Origin: Imbricaverruca yamaguchii
Lineage: Eukaryota; Arthropoda; Thecostraca; Neoverrucidae
Reading direction: 5' to 3'
Length of the DNA stretch: 64,000 bases
NCBI GenBank assembly: GCA_034440575.1
Contig: JAOTOL010001462.1
Span: forward strand, 386,001 to 450,000
Made by a program: the position numbers and the translations under genes. Shown in pieces: positions 48,090 to 58,964 of the stretch. Below the pieces are notes generated by a model. It saw only the letters and a list, made by a program, of their open reading frames with translations. It searched no databases and had not been told where the DNA came from. Numbering within the stretch: position 1 is the stretch's first letter; the number at the start of each line of letters is the position of its first letter.

Positions 48090-48540
48090 TGCGCGGTCCG
48101 TCAACTGCGCCGCGACCTGCGCAGTCTGCCGACATTGCGTCACCAGGCTACAGCCTGACTAAATGGTGCACACGGCGGCCGCCAACGGTCCCGGCCGGTC
48201 TTCTGGGATTCTTTTTTTCTCCCCGCAGGATGCAGGAAAGCAAGCGAAGACGTCAACACCCATGATGACGTCGAAACAATTTGACAATATGATAGGAAAA
48301 GGTGCCAGCAAAAGTTGATAATGACAAGGTAACGCATCTTCTTGTGCACCAAGCTTGTGATGGAACAGATCCCAGGATTCGACTGCGGTGAAAAGGTGAC
48401 AGCTATTGCAGTATAAGTCAAAACCGCGCCCAAAGGAAGCCAAAACTAGGCCGCGACAGGTGTCGTTTTCCACGTGAGTTTAGCAATTCCATGGCATTGG
48501 TTCTGGCAGGGGCGTCACACGGTGCTTCGGCATGGCCAGT
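48090..48540. other. Intronic stretch, nothing firm
   Basis: A strong acceptor-like sequence (TTCTTTTTTTCTCCCCGCAG, 48210-48229) is followed by a 28-codon open frame ending in TGA. No family match, and not needed by the Hook transcript. Confidence 0.25.
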
Positions 48541-49800
48541 GGCCTTGCTGTACGCTGCCGGTACAGCGAGGCGGCTGAATGGGCGCAATGTGATCAGCAT
48601 GGTCGATGCGCCCTAAAGCCAAAATAACTAACAGTGAGGCGGCTGATCTGTACTCTGTATGCTGCCGGTACAGTGAGGCGGCTGGTCTGTACTCTGGCAG
48701 TGAGGCGGTGGTGCTGCTCGGTCATGCAGTGAGGCGGCTGGTCTGTACTCTGCTGCCGGTACAGTGAGGCGGCTGGTCTGTACTCTGTATGCTGCCGGTG
48801 CAGTGAGGCGGCTGGTCTGTACTCTGTATCCTGCCGGTACAGTGAGGCGGCTGGTCTGTACTCTGTATGCTGCCGGTGCAGTGAGGCGGCTGGTCGCTGC
48901 TCTGTACGCTGCCGGTACAGTGAGGCGGCTGGTCTGTACTCTGTATGCTGCCGGTACAGTGAGGCGGCTGGTCTGTACTCTGTATGCTGCCGGTGCAGTG
49001 AGGCGGCTGGTCGCTGCTCTGTACGCTGCCGGTACAGTGAGGCGGCTGGTCGCTGCTCTGTACACTGCCGGTACAGTGAGGCGGCTGGTCGCTGCTCTGT
49101 ACGCTGCCGGTACAGTGAGGCGGCTGGTCTGTGCTCTGTACACTGCTGGTACAGTGAGGCGGGTGTCGTCTGCTCTGCTGCCGGTACAGTGAGGCGGCGG
49201 CTGCTCTGTACGCTGCCGGTACAGTGATGCCGCTGGTCTGTACTCTGTACGCTGCCGGTACAGTGAGGCGGCTGGTCGCTGCTCTGTACGCTGCCGGTAC
49301 AGTGAGGCGGCTGGTCTGTACGCTGCTCTGTACGCTGCTGGTACAGTGAGGCGGGTGGTCGCTGCTCTGTACGCTGTCTGGTACAGTGATGCCGCTGGTC
49401 TGTACGCTGCTCTGTACGCTGCCGGTACAGTGATGCCGCTGGTCTGTACTCTGTACGCTGCCGGTGCAGTGAGGCGGGTGGTCGCTTTTGCCTGCCGGTA
49501 CAGTGTGCGGTGGTCGCTGCTCTGTACGCTGCCGGTACAGTGATGCCGCTGGTCTGTACTCTGTACGCTGCCGGTACAGTGATGCCGCTGGTCTGTACGC
49601 TGCTCTGTACGCTGCTCTGTACACTGCTGGTACAGTGAGGCGGTTGGTCGCTGCTCTGTACGCTGCCGGTATAGTGATGCCGCTGGTCTGTACTCTGTAC
49701 GCTGCCGGTACAGTGATGCCGCTGGTCTGTACGCTGTACGCTGCCGGTATAGTGATGCCGCTGGTCTGTACTCTGTACGCTGCCGGTGCAGTGAGACGGC
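48540..49800. repeat. Minisatellite, 39-bp unit, about 30 copies
   Basis: Unit GCTGCCGGTACAGTGAGGCG plus GCTGGTCTGTACTCTGTAC, with AGTGATGCCG variants toward the right. The minus strand shows three parallel false frames of about 420 residues. Confidence 0.96.
48597..48637 (+). mobile_element. Family C tail fragment inside the 39-bp array
   Basis: GTCGATGCGCCCTAAAGCC then AAAATAACTAACAG, matching the family C 3' end. Confidence 0.6.
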
Positions 49801-50009
49801 GGCCGGAGCCACCATGGCACGCAGACGCGCCGCTTTGCTGGCGATACGCAGTCCAGTGATCCAGGGAGCAAACGACAGCAACACTATCAGCCGTACTGTG
49901 AATCACGGTCGGACCGCCCTCCTCCACCGTCAGTCTGGTCGCTCGTCCACCTGCTGCAGCATTTGTACTGTTCGCTAACATAGTAAGGCCGGTTGCTTGG
50001 CTTGTTTGG

Positions 50010-50327
50010 CTACTGCCTATCCGTACTCATCGCTCTAATTGCACCAAAACCCCTTGCCCCGCTGGGAATAATTTGCCTCATTTGCCGGACTCGTTGAGAC
50101 TGAAGGCATTTGACTCGCCGACCTTTGTTAAGCTCCCAGGCCCAAATTTCCCTGGTATTGTGTCCTTCGCCTAGAGGTCCAATGACTTTGCAGGCCCACG
50201 TTCTAAGTAGCATGCACCCGGATTTCACTTTGTATGGATCCCCATCACCAGTGACCTTGTACTTGACGCGTTGCAATCTGGCTAATAAAGGGATGGTGTG
50301 CAACGGCGTGGCTGTAGGTCTGTGCAA
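50010..50327 (-). other. Unidentified 105-codon open frame in Hook intron 2
   Basis: Non-repetitive minus-strand frame with protein-like composition (KYKVTGDGDPYKV, LLRTWACKVIGPLG, REIWAWELNKG). I do not recognise the family. No clear splice sites. The + strand also has an open frame here. It may be part of a nested gene, a mobile element, or chance. Confidence 0.2.
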
Positions 50328-50839
50328 TTACGTAGCCGCGGCCGATTTTAAACACAACGGCCTGTAATTGTAACGCCGGCGCCATGAGGTCGGTGTATAT
50401 TGCTGCTCTATGCAGTTTGGGCGATCAATCAACCGCCATGATTGCTTCTTCGACGAAATGCCGTTCGACAGCACGCTTATGGAAACATGAAGCGAATATT
50501 CCGAAGTTAACGGCAATGCCCATTCCGCCATAATCACACAGTATAAATCCTACCCTCGATGTATTGTTTGCACTTAGGGGCGCTTCGACTGCTAGTAGAA
50601 AGCCTTGTAAGGTTTAACTCCGAATGTCCGTGTTTGTCCAATACCCATGTCAACTCAGCTTTCGTCTCACCGTCGCCGTTACGCTTGCCGTCGTCGGCCA
50701 TGTCTGTGGGGTGTCTAATTGTGTGGCGTGAGTGGGCTGGTGACGGCGCGTTTGACCTCTGGCGCGCGACAGGTCGTGCTGCGGTGCGTGTAGCGCACCG
50801 CGGGGTGCCAGCGCCGCGGGGTGCGACGCCTGCTGATGA

Positions 50840-50990
50840 CGCTGCGCCACGCTGTGCTAGGCTGCGGCATGACGCTACTCTGTGTTACCAGCACCCCTGC
50901 GGCGTGACTAGTACTGTGTTACCCCTGCGGAGTGGCGCTACTCTGTGTCACCAGCACCTTTGAGGCGTGGCGCTACTCTGTGCCCCATGG
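50840..50990 (+). repeat. Short tandem repeat, CTACTCTGTGTTACCAGCAC-type
   Basis: Three to four units of about 36 bp with GCGGCGTG or GAGGCGTGGCG between them. Confidence 0.75.
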
Positions 50991-51284
50991 CGGAAACAGC
51001 CAGCGGCTGTCGGTCTCGACTGGGGCTCGCTGGTGCACCATAGTCAGTGATTTCACGTCATTAGGTGGTATCTGGATGTACGTCGGATAGCATCCTGTAA
51101 CGTTGATGTTGTTCATACGGTACTCGTGGTATACTGTGATGACGTCAGCATGAACCCCCGACTAGCTTCCCGCTGTGCTCCGAATGTGTGTTACGTGTCC
51201 TGTTTTGACGGTGCTATGCGGATTTCTTGTTCACTATCGTTGGCTATGGACTTTGTGTGCTCCCATGATCGGAAGCGCTCTGGG

Positions 51285-51560
51285 TGTCACCGGCGCCCGG
51301 CTGCCGCGCTATTCAGGCCGCTCTGGGTGCTCCCATGGATGGAAGTGCTCTGGGTGCCACTGGTTCTGAGCTCCCGCGCTATTCAGGCCGCTCTGGGTGC
51401 TCCCATGGATGGAAGCGCTCTGGGTGCCACTGGTTCTGAGCTCCCGCGCTATTCAGGCCGCTCTGGGTGCTCCCGTGCTATTCAGGCCGCTCTGCGTGCT
51501 CCCATGGTCGGAGGCGCTTTGGGTGTCACTGCCGCCCGGCTACCGTGCCATCCAGGCTGC
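51285..51560 (+). repeat. Tandem repeat, ~70-bp unit, about 4 copies
   Basis: Units share CGCTATTCAGGCCGCTCTGG and GTGCTCCCATGGATGG. It ends about 60 bp before Hook exon 3. Confidence 0.88.
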
Positions 51561-51618
51561 TGTGTATGCTTGTGGTGTGGTTTCATGCTCCACTGACTGT
51601 GTATTCTGTTTACCACAG

Positions 51619-51691
51619 AGAGCCACTGTGGTTCGACGCCAGCTGGCTGGGGAAGATCAAGACGGACGTCGGCGGCAACTGGGTGTTCAAG
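51619..51691 (+). CDS. Hook: Hook-family dynein adaptor, coding exon 3
   Basis: The exon follows TTCTGTTTACCACAG. Its first A completes the split Ile codon of exon 2, and 24 codons follow, including EPLWFDASWLG, KIKTDVGGNW and VFK. The order I-[D/E]-P-x-[W/Y]-F, then WL-x-x-IK-x-[D/E]-VG-x-NW, is diagnostic of the Hook domain. The donor is AAG|GTAGGT in phase 0, where the family normally continues into an SN-[LV]-KK helix. That next exon was not found before 64000. The odd point is that the last 24 nt of the exon, encoding VGGNWVFK, are themselves the first unit of the minisatellite that fills the start of intron 3. Using a later unit border as donor would add octapeptides in frame. Confidence 0.94.
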
Positions 51692-52098
51692 GTAGGTGAT
51701 GGCTGGGTGTTCAGGCTAGGTGATGACTGGGTGTTGAGAGTAGGTGATGGCTGGGTGTTGAGAGTAGGTGATGGCTGGGTGTTGAGGGTAGGTGATGGCT
51801 GGCTGTTCGGGGTAAGTGATGGCTGGGTGTGAGAGTAGGTGATGGCTGGGTGTTGAGGGTAGGTGATGGCTGGGTGTTGAGGGTAGGTGATGGCTGGGTG
51901 TTGAGGGTAGGTGATGGCTGGGTGTTGAGGGTAGGTGATGGCTGCGTGTTGAGGGTAGGTGATGGCTGGGTGTTCAGGGTAAGTGATGGCTGGGTGTCAG
52001 GGTAGGTGATGGCTGGGTGTTGAGGGTAGGTGATGGCTGGGTGTTGAGGGTAGGTGATGGCTGGGTGTTGAGAGTAGGTGATGGCAGTGTAAAGGTAA
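51692..52098 (+). repeat. Splice-donor minisatellite, 24-bp unit, about 17 copies (block 1)
   Basis: Units read GTAGGTGATGGCTGGGTGTT plus GAGG. The array starts at the first base of Hook intron 3, and the last 24 nt of exon 3 align to the first intronic unit at 17 of 24 positions. Each border gives (A/G)G|GTAGGTG. The exon frame stays open through about five units to a stop near 51832. Confidence 0.96.
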
Positions 52099-52324
52099 TT
52101 CACCATGTGGCCTGGAAGTGCACAGTTAATGGGTTGTTGGTATTTCATCCTCGTTTTCGGGTTTTGACATTTTGTCACATGATGTATGGCGGTCATGCAC
52201 ACAACTGCTAAATAATGTAAAATGCGTGTGACTGAGCGAAAGGCTCCGTTTTTAATCTTAAGTGGCAAACCGTTATTGGCTTCGGGTCGTTTACGAGTCC
52301 CAGGTGATGGCTTCCTTCATCCAC

Positions 52325-52600
52325 ACAGGTTGGATGGTGAGAGTGGGTGATGGCTGGGTGTTAGGAAGTGAGGTGATGGCTGCGTGTTGAGGGTAGGTGA
52401 TGGCTGGGTGTTCGGGGTAGGTGATGGGTGGGTGTTGAGGGTAGGTGATGGCTGGGTGTTGAGGGTAGGTGATGGCTGCATGTTGAGAGTAGGTGATGGC
52501 TGGGTGTTCAGTGTTCATGGTAGATGCTAGCTGGGTGCTTGGGGTATATGATGGCTGGGTGTTCAATGTTCAGGGTAGATGATTGCTAGGTGTTCAGTGC
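52325..52600 (+). repeat. Splice-donor minisatellite (block 2)
   Basis: About eleven more, less regular, units of the same 24-bp repeat after a 230-bp non-repeat interruption. Confidence 0.93.
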
Positions 52601-52604
52601 AGGC

Positions 52605-55470
52605 GGGTAATACAGTGCCAGCATCACGGATTGTCAGATGATGCCGGGCACTTCTGATGGCTTGCACTCTTCCCCATTGGGCGGTTCCGAACACTGGCAT
52701 AGCGGATGTGCTGGACGGTCACCGTTTGGGTGCCACTTGGTCTTCCACTTGCACTACCTGAGACGCTAACACTTGACAAGGGCATGCGGTATGTTGCTGG
52801 ACGTACTGTCCCAGACCACCCTCTTTGGCCATAGCGCTACGCGTTCGTAGATCCCTCAGCTCTGTTGTATTTGTCAACAGTTGTAAATGTAACTCGAGGA
52901 GTCGTATTCGAAAACCGATTATTTGATACATACCACCCTGAAGGCGCAAGGCCGGATGTTCACAGTAAAGATCTAGGGTTTTATAAATACCCCTCGGGCA
53001 AATCTAACTGAACAGAAAACCGTACAGTTTCAAGTGCATGCTTGCCGTAACACGAAGTCATTATGTACCAAAGGGGACATGGTTACTTTAGGTCGCCTTG
53101 TTCACAAACTGCGGATATGTTGCTGGATGTAACAGCATACCAAGTTCATTGTGTAGAACTGTGGGTGCTGGAACATGAAGATCAGCCTGTTTTTATTTCC
53201 AACATTGACCCGCAGCTGGTGATTTAGCAGCCAGGGCACACGAACTGTCTGCACTGTCGCGAGGTTTATGCTGGTCGTTCTTGGAGGTCACAACTGGAAG
53301 ATTGCATTTGCCGTAGTTGGTGCTGCCGAATGTATGTTTAATTACCTGAGTGTATAATAACTAGACTCATGTCCAGCTCAAGTTGAGAGCTCCCTAGCAT
53401 TACTTCTTTTCTGACAGTGTTCAGGGTTTTGCTGTTTTGTGTACAGAACATGTAAAGAAAATAATACATGTGACTTATTTTTGGGCCTGTAGTAACTGGC
53501 AAAGTTGGTTCTTCCGTGCTCAGGTAGCACATTTGGAATCGAATGTCATGGTAGTTTTTACATTTTTGTGCCCCAGCACGGATTCTGAGGCCCTGTTTCC
53601 TCCCGATGTGCTGCATTGACATTCTGTCACCTATCTTCTCGAATGTCTGTGTGCCAGATTTAAGGACTATCTTCCACGTACCTTTGCATTAAAAACAGCA
53701 AATGTTCAGCCAGCTGAGGATTGGTTGGATTGGTTGGATGGACTAGTGGATCGATTTGATGATTATTTAAGCTTGAGGGCACATCGAGCAGATTGGACCA
53801 GTTATCGTCCAGCTTGTAGTTTATATGACTCAAACGCGACGTGAAACCATGCATACACATACATGGATATACCTTCAGACATTTGGAAATGCGACACCAG
53901 ATCAATGAACGCGAAATATTTTATATTTGTTGCGAATGGCAGCCATTTTAACATCGACATGCGGCTGTTTTTAGTATGGAACCATCTGGCCATTTCACCT
54001 TCACAGTAGTGTATTTATTCACTGTGCAATATCTGTCTGCTGGTACTGCAGTTAGACATGTTTCCTGGCGTGGCATCGTGTGTGTATGTGTGATCGAGTG
54101 CTCCGCCGATCTCCACACATCAGGGTGTCCTTGAGAGCCGGAGGTGATCCCTATACGTGAACACGTGTGCACCATGTAAACGGCCACTCACGATCTGGTG
54201 AAGAAGGCGGCTCGCTGGACGCCTGAGTGAAGGTAAACTCGTCCATGAACGCCCCCATTCGACACGGCGACCGGTACGGCCGCCACCGCGGGCGGGTGAT
54301 CGGCTCTCCCTCTTCAGTTCTGCAGAGCGCCCCCCCCCCCCGACCGGCCGCCTGGCGCCACCCAGCGCAAACCCATCTGGCTGTCGGAAGGCCCCACTTC
54401 CGTGCCCGGAGGCGACGGGCTCCAGCCTTCCCTGGATTTTGCCTGGGATGATCTGGGACTTTGAGCGCTCATTTGATTGTGAAAAACTGAAATTCCGTCC
54501 CGGAGGGAAGGTGGATTTGTATGAATACGGTTGTGGTTTTGGCCGAGTTGAGTTTTCGGGTATTAACCAAAATGTTTGGCCATGTTGTGATGTTTGAATG
54601 ATCATTACCACGTAGTGTCTTCGAGCAACGTGTCGGGAAGAACGTGACACCAGATTGACGAGGATATGTACAAGTGGTACACATCTTTCAGTGGTTGCTA
54701 CAATGGTGTGCGATTTGGCACAACATATGTGGAAGGTGTATCCGTCGTCGCTGGCTGGTTGGCACTCCTCGGATACATCATGTAGGCTTTACCAGTGAGG
54801 GCATGCTATCATCCCTTCTGATGGGGTGTTGACAGGCGATAATCACGCATCAGATTTAACTGACAACACGGCTTGTTGCCAACATAAACTAGTCTGGACA
54901 AACTGCGTTGCACTTTTGCCTTCTTTTGCCGTGGCAAGGCCTCCCTGTGAAAGCCAGCATGTAGCAATAACAATCAATTTACGTAATGGTTCCTTTATGC
55001 GATGCATGCTCAGATTAGTGATACAAATAGTTGCAGCCGATGGCCGACAGGAACGAGGGAGAAGTCTTCTTGGATTCTGAGATCGTCGTTCATGCAGGTC
55101 TGATCAAGCTGATAGCGATTTGCGTGGGTTCGAACGACCACATGTCTGCGAATATTGTCCGTACAAGAAATAGCTGCACGCCTTCTCCGGATTGGTCTCA
55201 GCAAAACTGCGTCTATAAATACTGCAGCTCGGATATTTTACCGACGTACAGCTCCGACAGACTGAATTGTTGGCCGTCAGTCGTAAAATGGAAAAGCCCC
55301 ACTATCCGTTATCGGCTGGAGGAATCGTTACCTCATGCTTGGTTTTTCCTTCCCTACTGAGACACCCACGTATTATGCCATCCGGGTTGACTGCTTTGGG
55401 GTGAAAGTGCTGTAAATAATACTCAGCTGTATTATTAACGTACAGTTGTATTATCTTAGATTTGTGAGAG
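52605..55470. other. Hook intron 3 continued; nothing recognised
   Basis: Searched by eye for a Hook exon 4 (phase 0, SN-x-KK helix) without success. A minus frame at 54120-54650 is GC-biased with no domain. Minor GATTGGTTGGATTGG repeat at 53725. Confidence 0.35.
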
Positions 55471-55472
55471 GT

Positions 55473-55630
55473 CGCGGTGGCTCGGTAGCTCGAACGTTAG
55501 ACTCTTGATGGTAAGATCGTGGGCTCTAATCCCACAGCCGGCTGGGTTACCTGGTTTAATCGGCGTAAGATGTTGGCCACGCTATGACTAGCAATCGAGT
55601 GCGTCGTAAAATACACAAGTTTCTTCTTAA
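55473..55630 (+). mobile_element. SINE family B, copy B7
   Basis: GTCGCGGTGGCTCGGTAGCT, anticodon region ACTCTTGATG, B-box-like GGGCTCTAATCCCAC, body TTTAATCGGCGTAAGATG, tail GTGCGTCGTAAAATAC. Confidence 0.85.
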
Positions 55631-55634
55631 GCAT

Positions 55635-56638
55635 TGTGATATGTATAATGTTCGCATCAGACGAACTTACTAATTGTACTACAATATAGAGTTGCAATAT
55701 TATGCTATGCAATAAACATATTACACATGAGGCGGAAACCCAATATTGTCCGGGAAGAACTTTAAATGTGTACTTGATCTAAATGGCGCGTCTCGGTTTG
55801 CATGCAACGACATACCTGGCTGCAATAAGCTGCATGACGAACCACGGCTTGACAAGTCGAATTTATGTTTCATTTAATTTCTAGTGTGCGTTTTACATGC
55901 GCTGAGATGACTCCTCTGCCACACACCCAATGGAGTCGCTGGTGCACATGGAGGCACGGTAAGAGGACACCCACCTCGCCATAGCACCAAAAGTAAAGCC
56001 AAGGAAGTCTTCGTTGCAGGACTCCATTTGTCAATTGCTTGCTGTGTTACCCGCGTTGGAAAACTTGCAGGAGATCGTTTCATGAACACAATTGGTATAT
56101 GTTTTAAAATGTTATTGCTCTAAGAGAAGGTAGGTAGGTACTTGTTAGCTGTGACATTTCGGAGTGGTAAATGAGCATGTAAGGTCTGTTGTAGACTGTG
56201 ATGATATGTGGCCTTATGAAACCTTTGCAACGTAGCGGTTGTCGCCGTGGCTTCTTGTGCCCAAAGTAAGGCGCGCTATGGGGTATGCGAACCACATTAT
56301 GAGGCAGACGATATAGTCCATTATCAGACCGACCACATGCGGTACCGATTTGCATGTCTCGTAGCGAAAGGTGGGAACCGCATATTTTTGGGGAAGAAAT
56401 TCGAAAGTGCGCTCCGTTCCACCTTGAAGCAGACACGCCTCTTATCCATCGCGAACCTGTATTGTGGGCGAGGCGGCATGCTGCGTGCTGCGTACTGGTA
56501 TATGGGGGACCGGCGTGGATTTCGTGCCGCGCCATGTTTGGTAGTCAGCTGAGATGCTGTGATCCCCAACTCGATGGCGACCTTCGACAGCGTGTTTCGG
56601 TCGGTCTCGACGTGATGCCGACTCTCAGAAACTCCACC
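55635..56638. other. No gene recognised
   Basis: Several short frames on both strands, none with a motif. Nothing else seen. Confidence 0.3.
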
Positions 56639-56640
56639 AC

Positions 56641-56760
56641 CGAGTCGAGTCGAGTCGAGTCGAGTCGAGTCGAGTCGAGTCGAGTCGAGTCGAGTCGAGT
56701 CGAGTCGAGTCGAGTCGAGTCGAGTCGAGTCGAGTCGAGTCGAGTCGAGTCGAGTCGAGC
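56641..56760. repeat. (CGAGT)n microsatellite, about 24 copies
   Basis: Pure pentanucleotide run, fading into CGAGCCGAGCCGATCCG. Frames across it are artefacts. Confidence 0.98.
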
Positions 56761-57364
56761 CGAGCCGAGCCGATCCGGGCAGGGCCAATCCGGGCTGAGC
56801 CAGGCCGAGCTGAAGTCGGGAGCACCGCTCTGCTCCCGACCGTGCACGACGGCTCATTGGTATTCTGCGATTGTGGGGAGGGGCTGGTCAGCCGTGACCA
56901 GTGCAGGCGGGAGCCGGCGCCGACTCAGCCGCCGCTCAAGGCCACGGCACAGATGGTCTCACCGCCATCACGCCGGACTCATCCGGACGGGAGGCCGGCT
57001 ACCGGGGGTGTCCGTCGTCGACGGCAACTGGACACTTCACCTGGAGGAGCCCGCCGTCCAAGTTTACGCGATAGGGACCGGTACCCTGCAAGTGCACACT
57101 GGTTGTAGGGTGGCTTCCAGCTCGTTTTAAGGACCGGTGGTGTGGTGGTTCGGACTGGTGTGGCCGATTGGTTCGGCGCCCCCACTGCTGGCTGCTGCAG
57201 GCGGGGTACATTTCGTTTCGATGTTTTAATTGCGCTCGCCTGTTTGGTTCAGATTGACCAGGTTCTGTCTCCCTCCGTTGGTCGTTCTGTCCAAGCCGTT
57301 CGGGCCGCCTGTCTAGGTTTACCACGGGATTGCTAGCTTGAGCCCATCTTGGGTGGATGGGCGC

Positions 57365-57422
57365 TGTGTTTGACCGAAGCAGTCGATGCACCCCTAGGCC
57401 CAAATAACCAACCAACCAACCA
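57365..57422 (+). mobile_element. Retroposon family C 3' end
   Basis: GAAGCAGTCGATGCACCCC, TAGGCCCAAATAACCAACC and more AACC repeats. The sequence upstream to about 57230 may be the rest of this copy but has no second copy here to compare with. Confidence 0.75.
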
Positions 57423-57534
57423 CCTGGGGTGCGCAGCCTACTGCTTTTCGAGGTAGCCTACCTGTTGAAGCACACCATTGAACGACCAGCCTGCCCCCAC
57501 CTAGAGTGGCTCGTCTACGGCTTATCGCGGCATC

Positions 57535-57910
57535 CTGCTGGCACCTGCCCAGCGCGGTGGCCAGCTGAGATGGCCTGCTGGCACCTGCCCAGCGCGGTGA
57601 CCAGCTGAGATGGCCGGCCGGCGCCTGCCCAGCGCGGTGGCCAGCTGAGAGATGGCCGGCCGGCGCCTGCCCAGCGCGGCGACCAGCTGAGATGGCCGGC
57701 TGGTGCCTGCCCAGCGCGGTGACCAGCTGAGATGGCCTGCTGGTACCTGCCCAGCGCGGCGACCAGCTGAGAGATGGCCGGCCGGCGCCTGCCCAGCGCG
57801 GTGGCCAGCTGAGATGGCCTGCTGGTACCTGGCCAGCGCGGTGACCAGCTGAGAGATGGCCGGCCGGCGCCTGCCCAGCGCGGTGACCAGCTGAGGTGGC
57901 CGGCTCGGCG
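57535..57910. repeat. Minisatellite, 40-42-bp unit, about 9 copies
   Basis: CTGCCCAGCGCGGTGACCAG then CTGAGATGGCCGGCCGGCG, with a GAGA insertion in some units. A CpG-rich tail follows to about 58350. Confidence 0.95.
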
Positions 57911-58404
57911 CCTGCCCGGGGTGCCCGGGATAGCCAGCTCTCGCGGCCGCGCCCGCTCGGTGACGTGAGAAGTCGGCCGGCCGGCGCCAGCTGCCACCGG
58001 CCGGCGGATTATTCGCGCTCCCGATATCCGGCGGTTGCCGGCGCCGGCCGTCACTCGTCGACGACACCTGTTGCGGCCGCCGCCTGCGGTGCGGGCGGGA
58101 CAGCTTTCCGGCACGGTTTCAGCGCCGTCGGCAGTGGTGGCGTGGCGCAAGTGGACCGACGGCAGCTCGTGCGGCGCCGGCGACGTCGGCCGCCCACACC
58201 TTCACTGCGGTGTGTCGCACTGCGACCGACCTGATGGTCTGTGTGTGGAGGATGAGGCGGCGGCGCGGGTCGACACACTGCTGCACACCAGCGCGAGGGG
58301 CAATACCGGGCTGTCGGCGGCGCGCTTCTGTGCGATGCGTTGTGCCACTCGGGTTGTGATTGGAGGTCGAGCATTCATGCAGACTATCTCGCGCATCAAC
58401 TCCA

Positions 58405-58437
58405 GTGCTGCATGACCACTGCAGTCGATGCGCCCTT
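58405..58437 (+). mobile_element. Family C tail fragment
   Basis: CCACTGCAGTCGATGCGCCC matches the family C 3' end; the AACC tail is missing. Confidence 0.5.
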
Positions 58438-58439
58438 AC

Positions 58440-58960
58440 CCCCCCATCGCTCTAGTATACAGCTCACATTGTATTGACGTACGTATGCCATGGACAGATT
58501 CTGTGGTATTTCGAGTGTCATCTGAAAAGAAAATGTTTCGGAAGAGCGTAGAATAACACCACATAGTGGAACATTTTTTGCGACAACACGCCTGGCACGT
58601 GCCAGGTTGTGCCAGCGTTCGCGACGCAAACGGCACAAAAAAGTGTACCTTTGGTCGGAATTTCTCATGTCTGAAACAAGGGGCAAGGTTGTTGTATCCG
58701 TTGTTCGGGTACAAGGTACAATGTCCTTGCACGTGTTTTTTAGCCTTCATCAAACCAGGTATGTCGTCAGAATATGGCGCGCTGGTGACACAGACGTGTG
58801 CAGGCCGTGTTGTGGTGCGTCGGCCTGCTGTTACATCTGCAACAAGGCGGACACAGCCGATGGGTGTCGTGCTCGCCGTGCACGTGCTCCACGACTGTTG
58901 GCGAGGCTGTGGTTCTGTGCCGGAGCGCGGGCGTGAGGTCTGCTGGTGGGAGCCGACGGC
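58440..58960. other. No gene recognised
   Basis: Frames on both strands are open but carry no known motif. Left neighbour of the 97-bp array. Confidence 0.3.
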
Positions 58961-58964
58961 ACCC

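Larger units (their letters stand above)
39472..51618 (+). other. Hook intron 2 (12.1 kb), minisatellite-rich
   Basis: Runs from GTAAGTA to TTCTGTTTACCACAG. It contains MITE D6, SINEs A1, A2 and B6, and minisatellites of 65, ~61 and 39 bp plus two shorter arrays, together several kb. No Hook coding is missing between exons 2 and 3, so anything coding-like inside belongs to another gene, a mobile element or chance. Confidence 0.8.

Noticed and set aside
48210..48315. Candidate exon after a strong acceptor (TTCTCCCCGCAG)
   Set aside because: The Hook reading frame is complete without it and the 28-codon frame has no known motif.
48594..49981. Three overlapping minus-strand frames of about 420 codons
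   Set aside because: All are translations of a 39-bp tandem repeat; several frames are open at once and no domain is present.
52719..52949. Minus-strand 76-codon frame as a possible Hook exon 4 or nested gene
   Set aside because: Wrong strand for Hook and no known motif.
56324..57130. RLDST and ESSRV repeat proteins
   Set aside because: Translations of the (CGAGT)n microsatellite.
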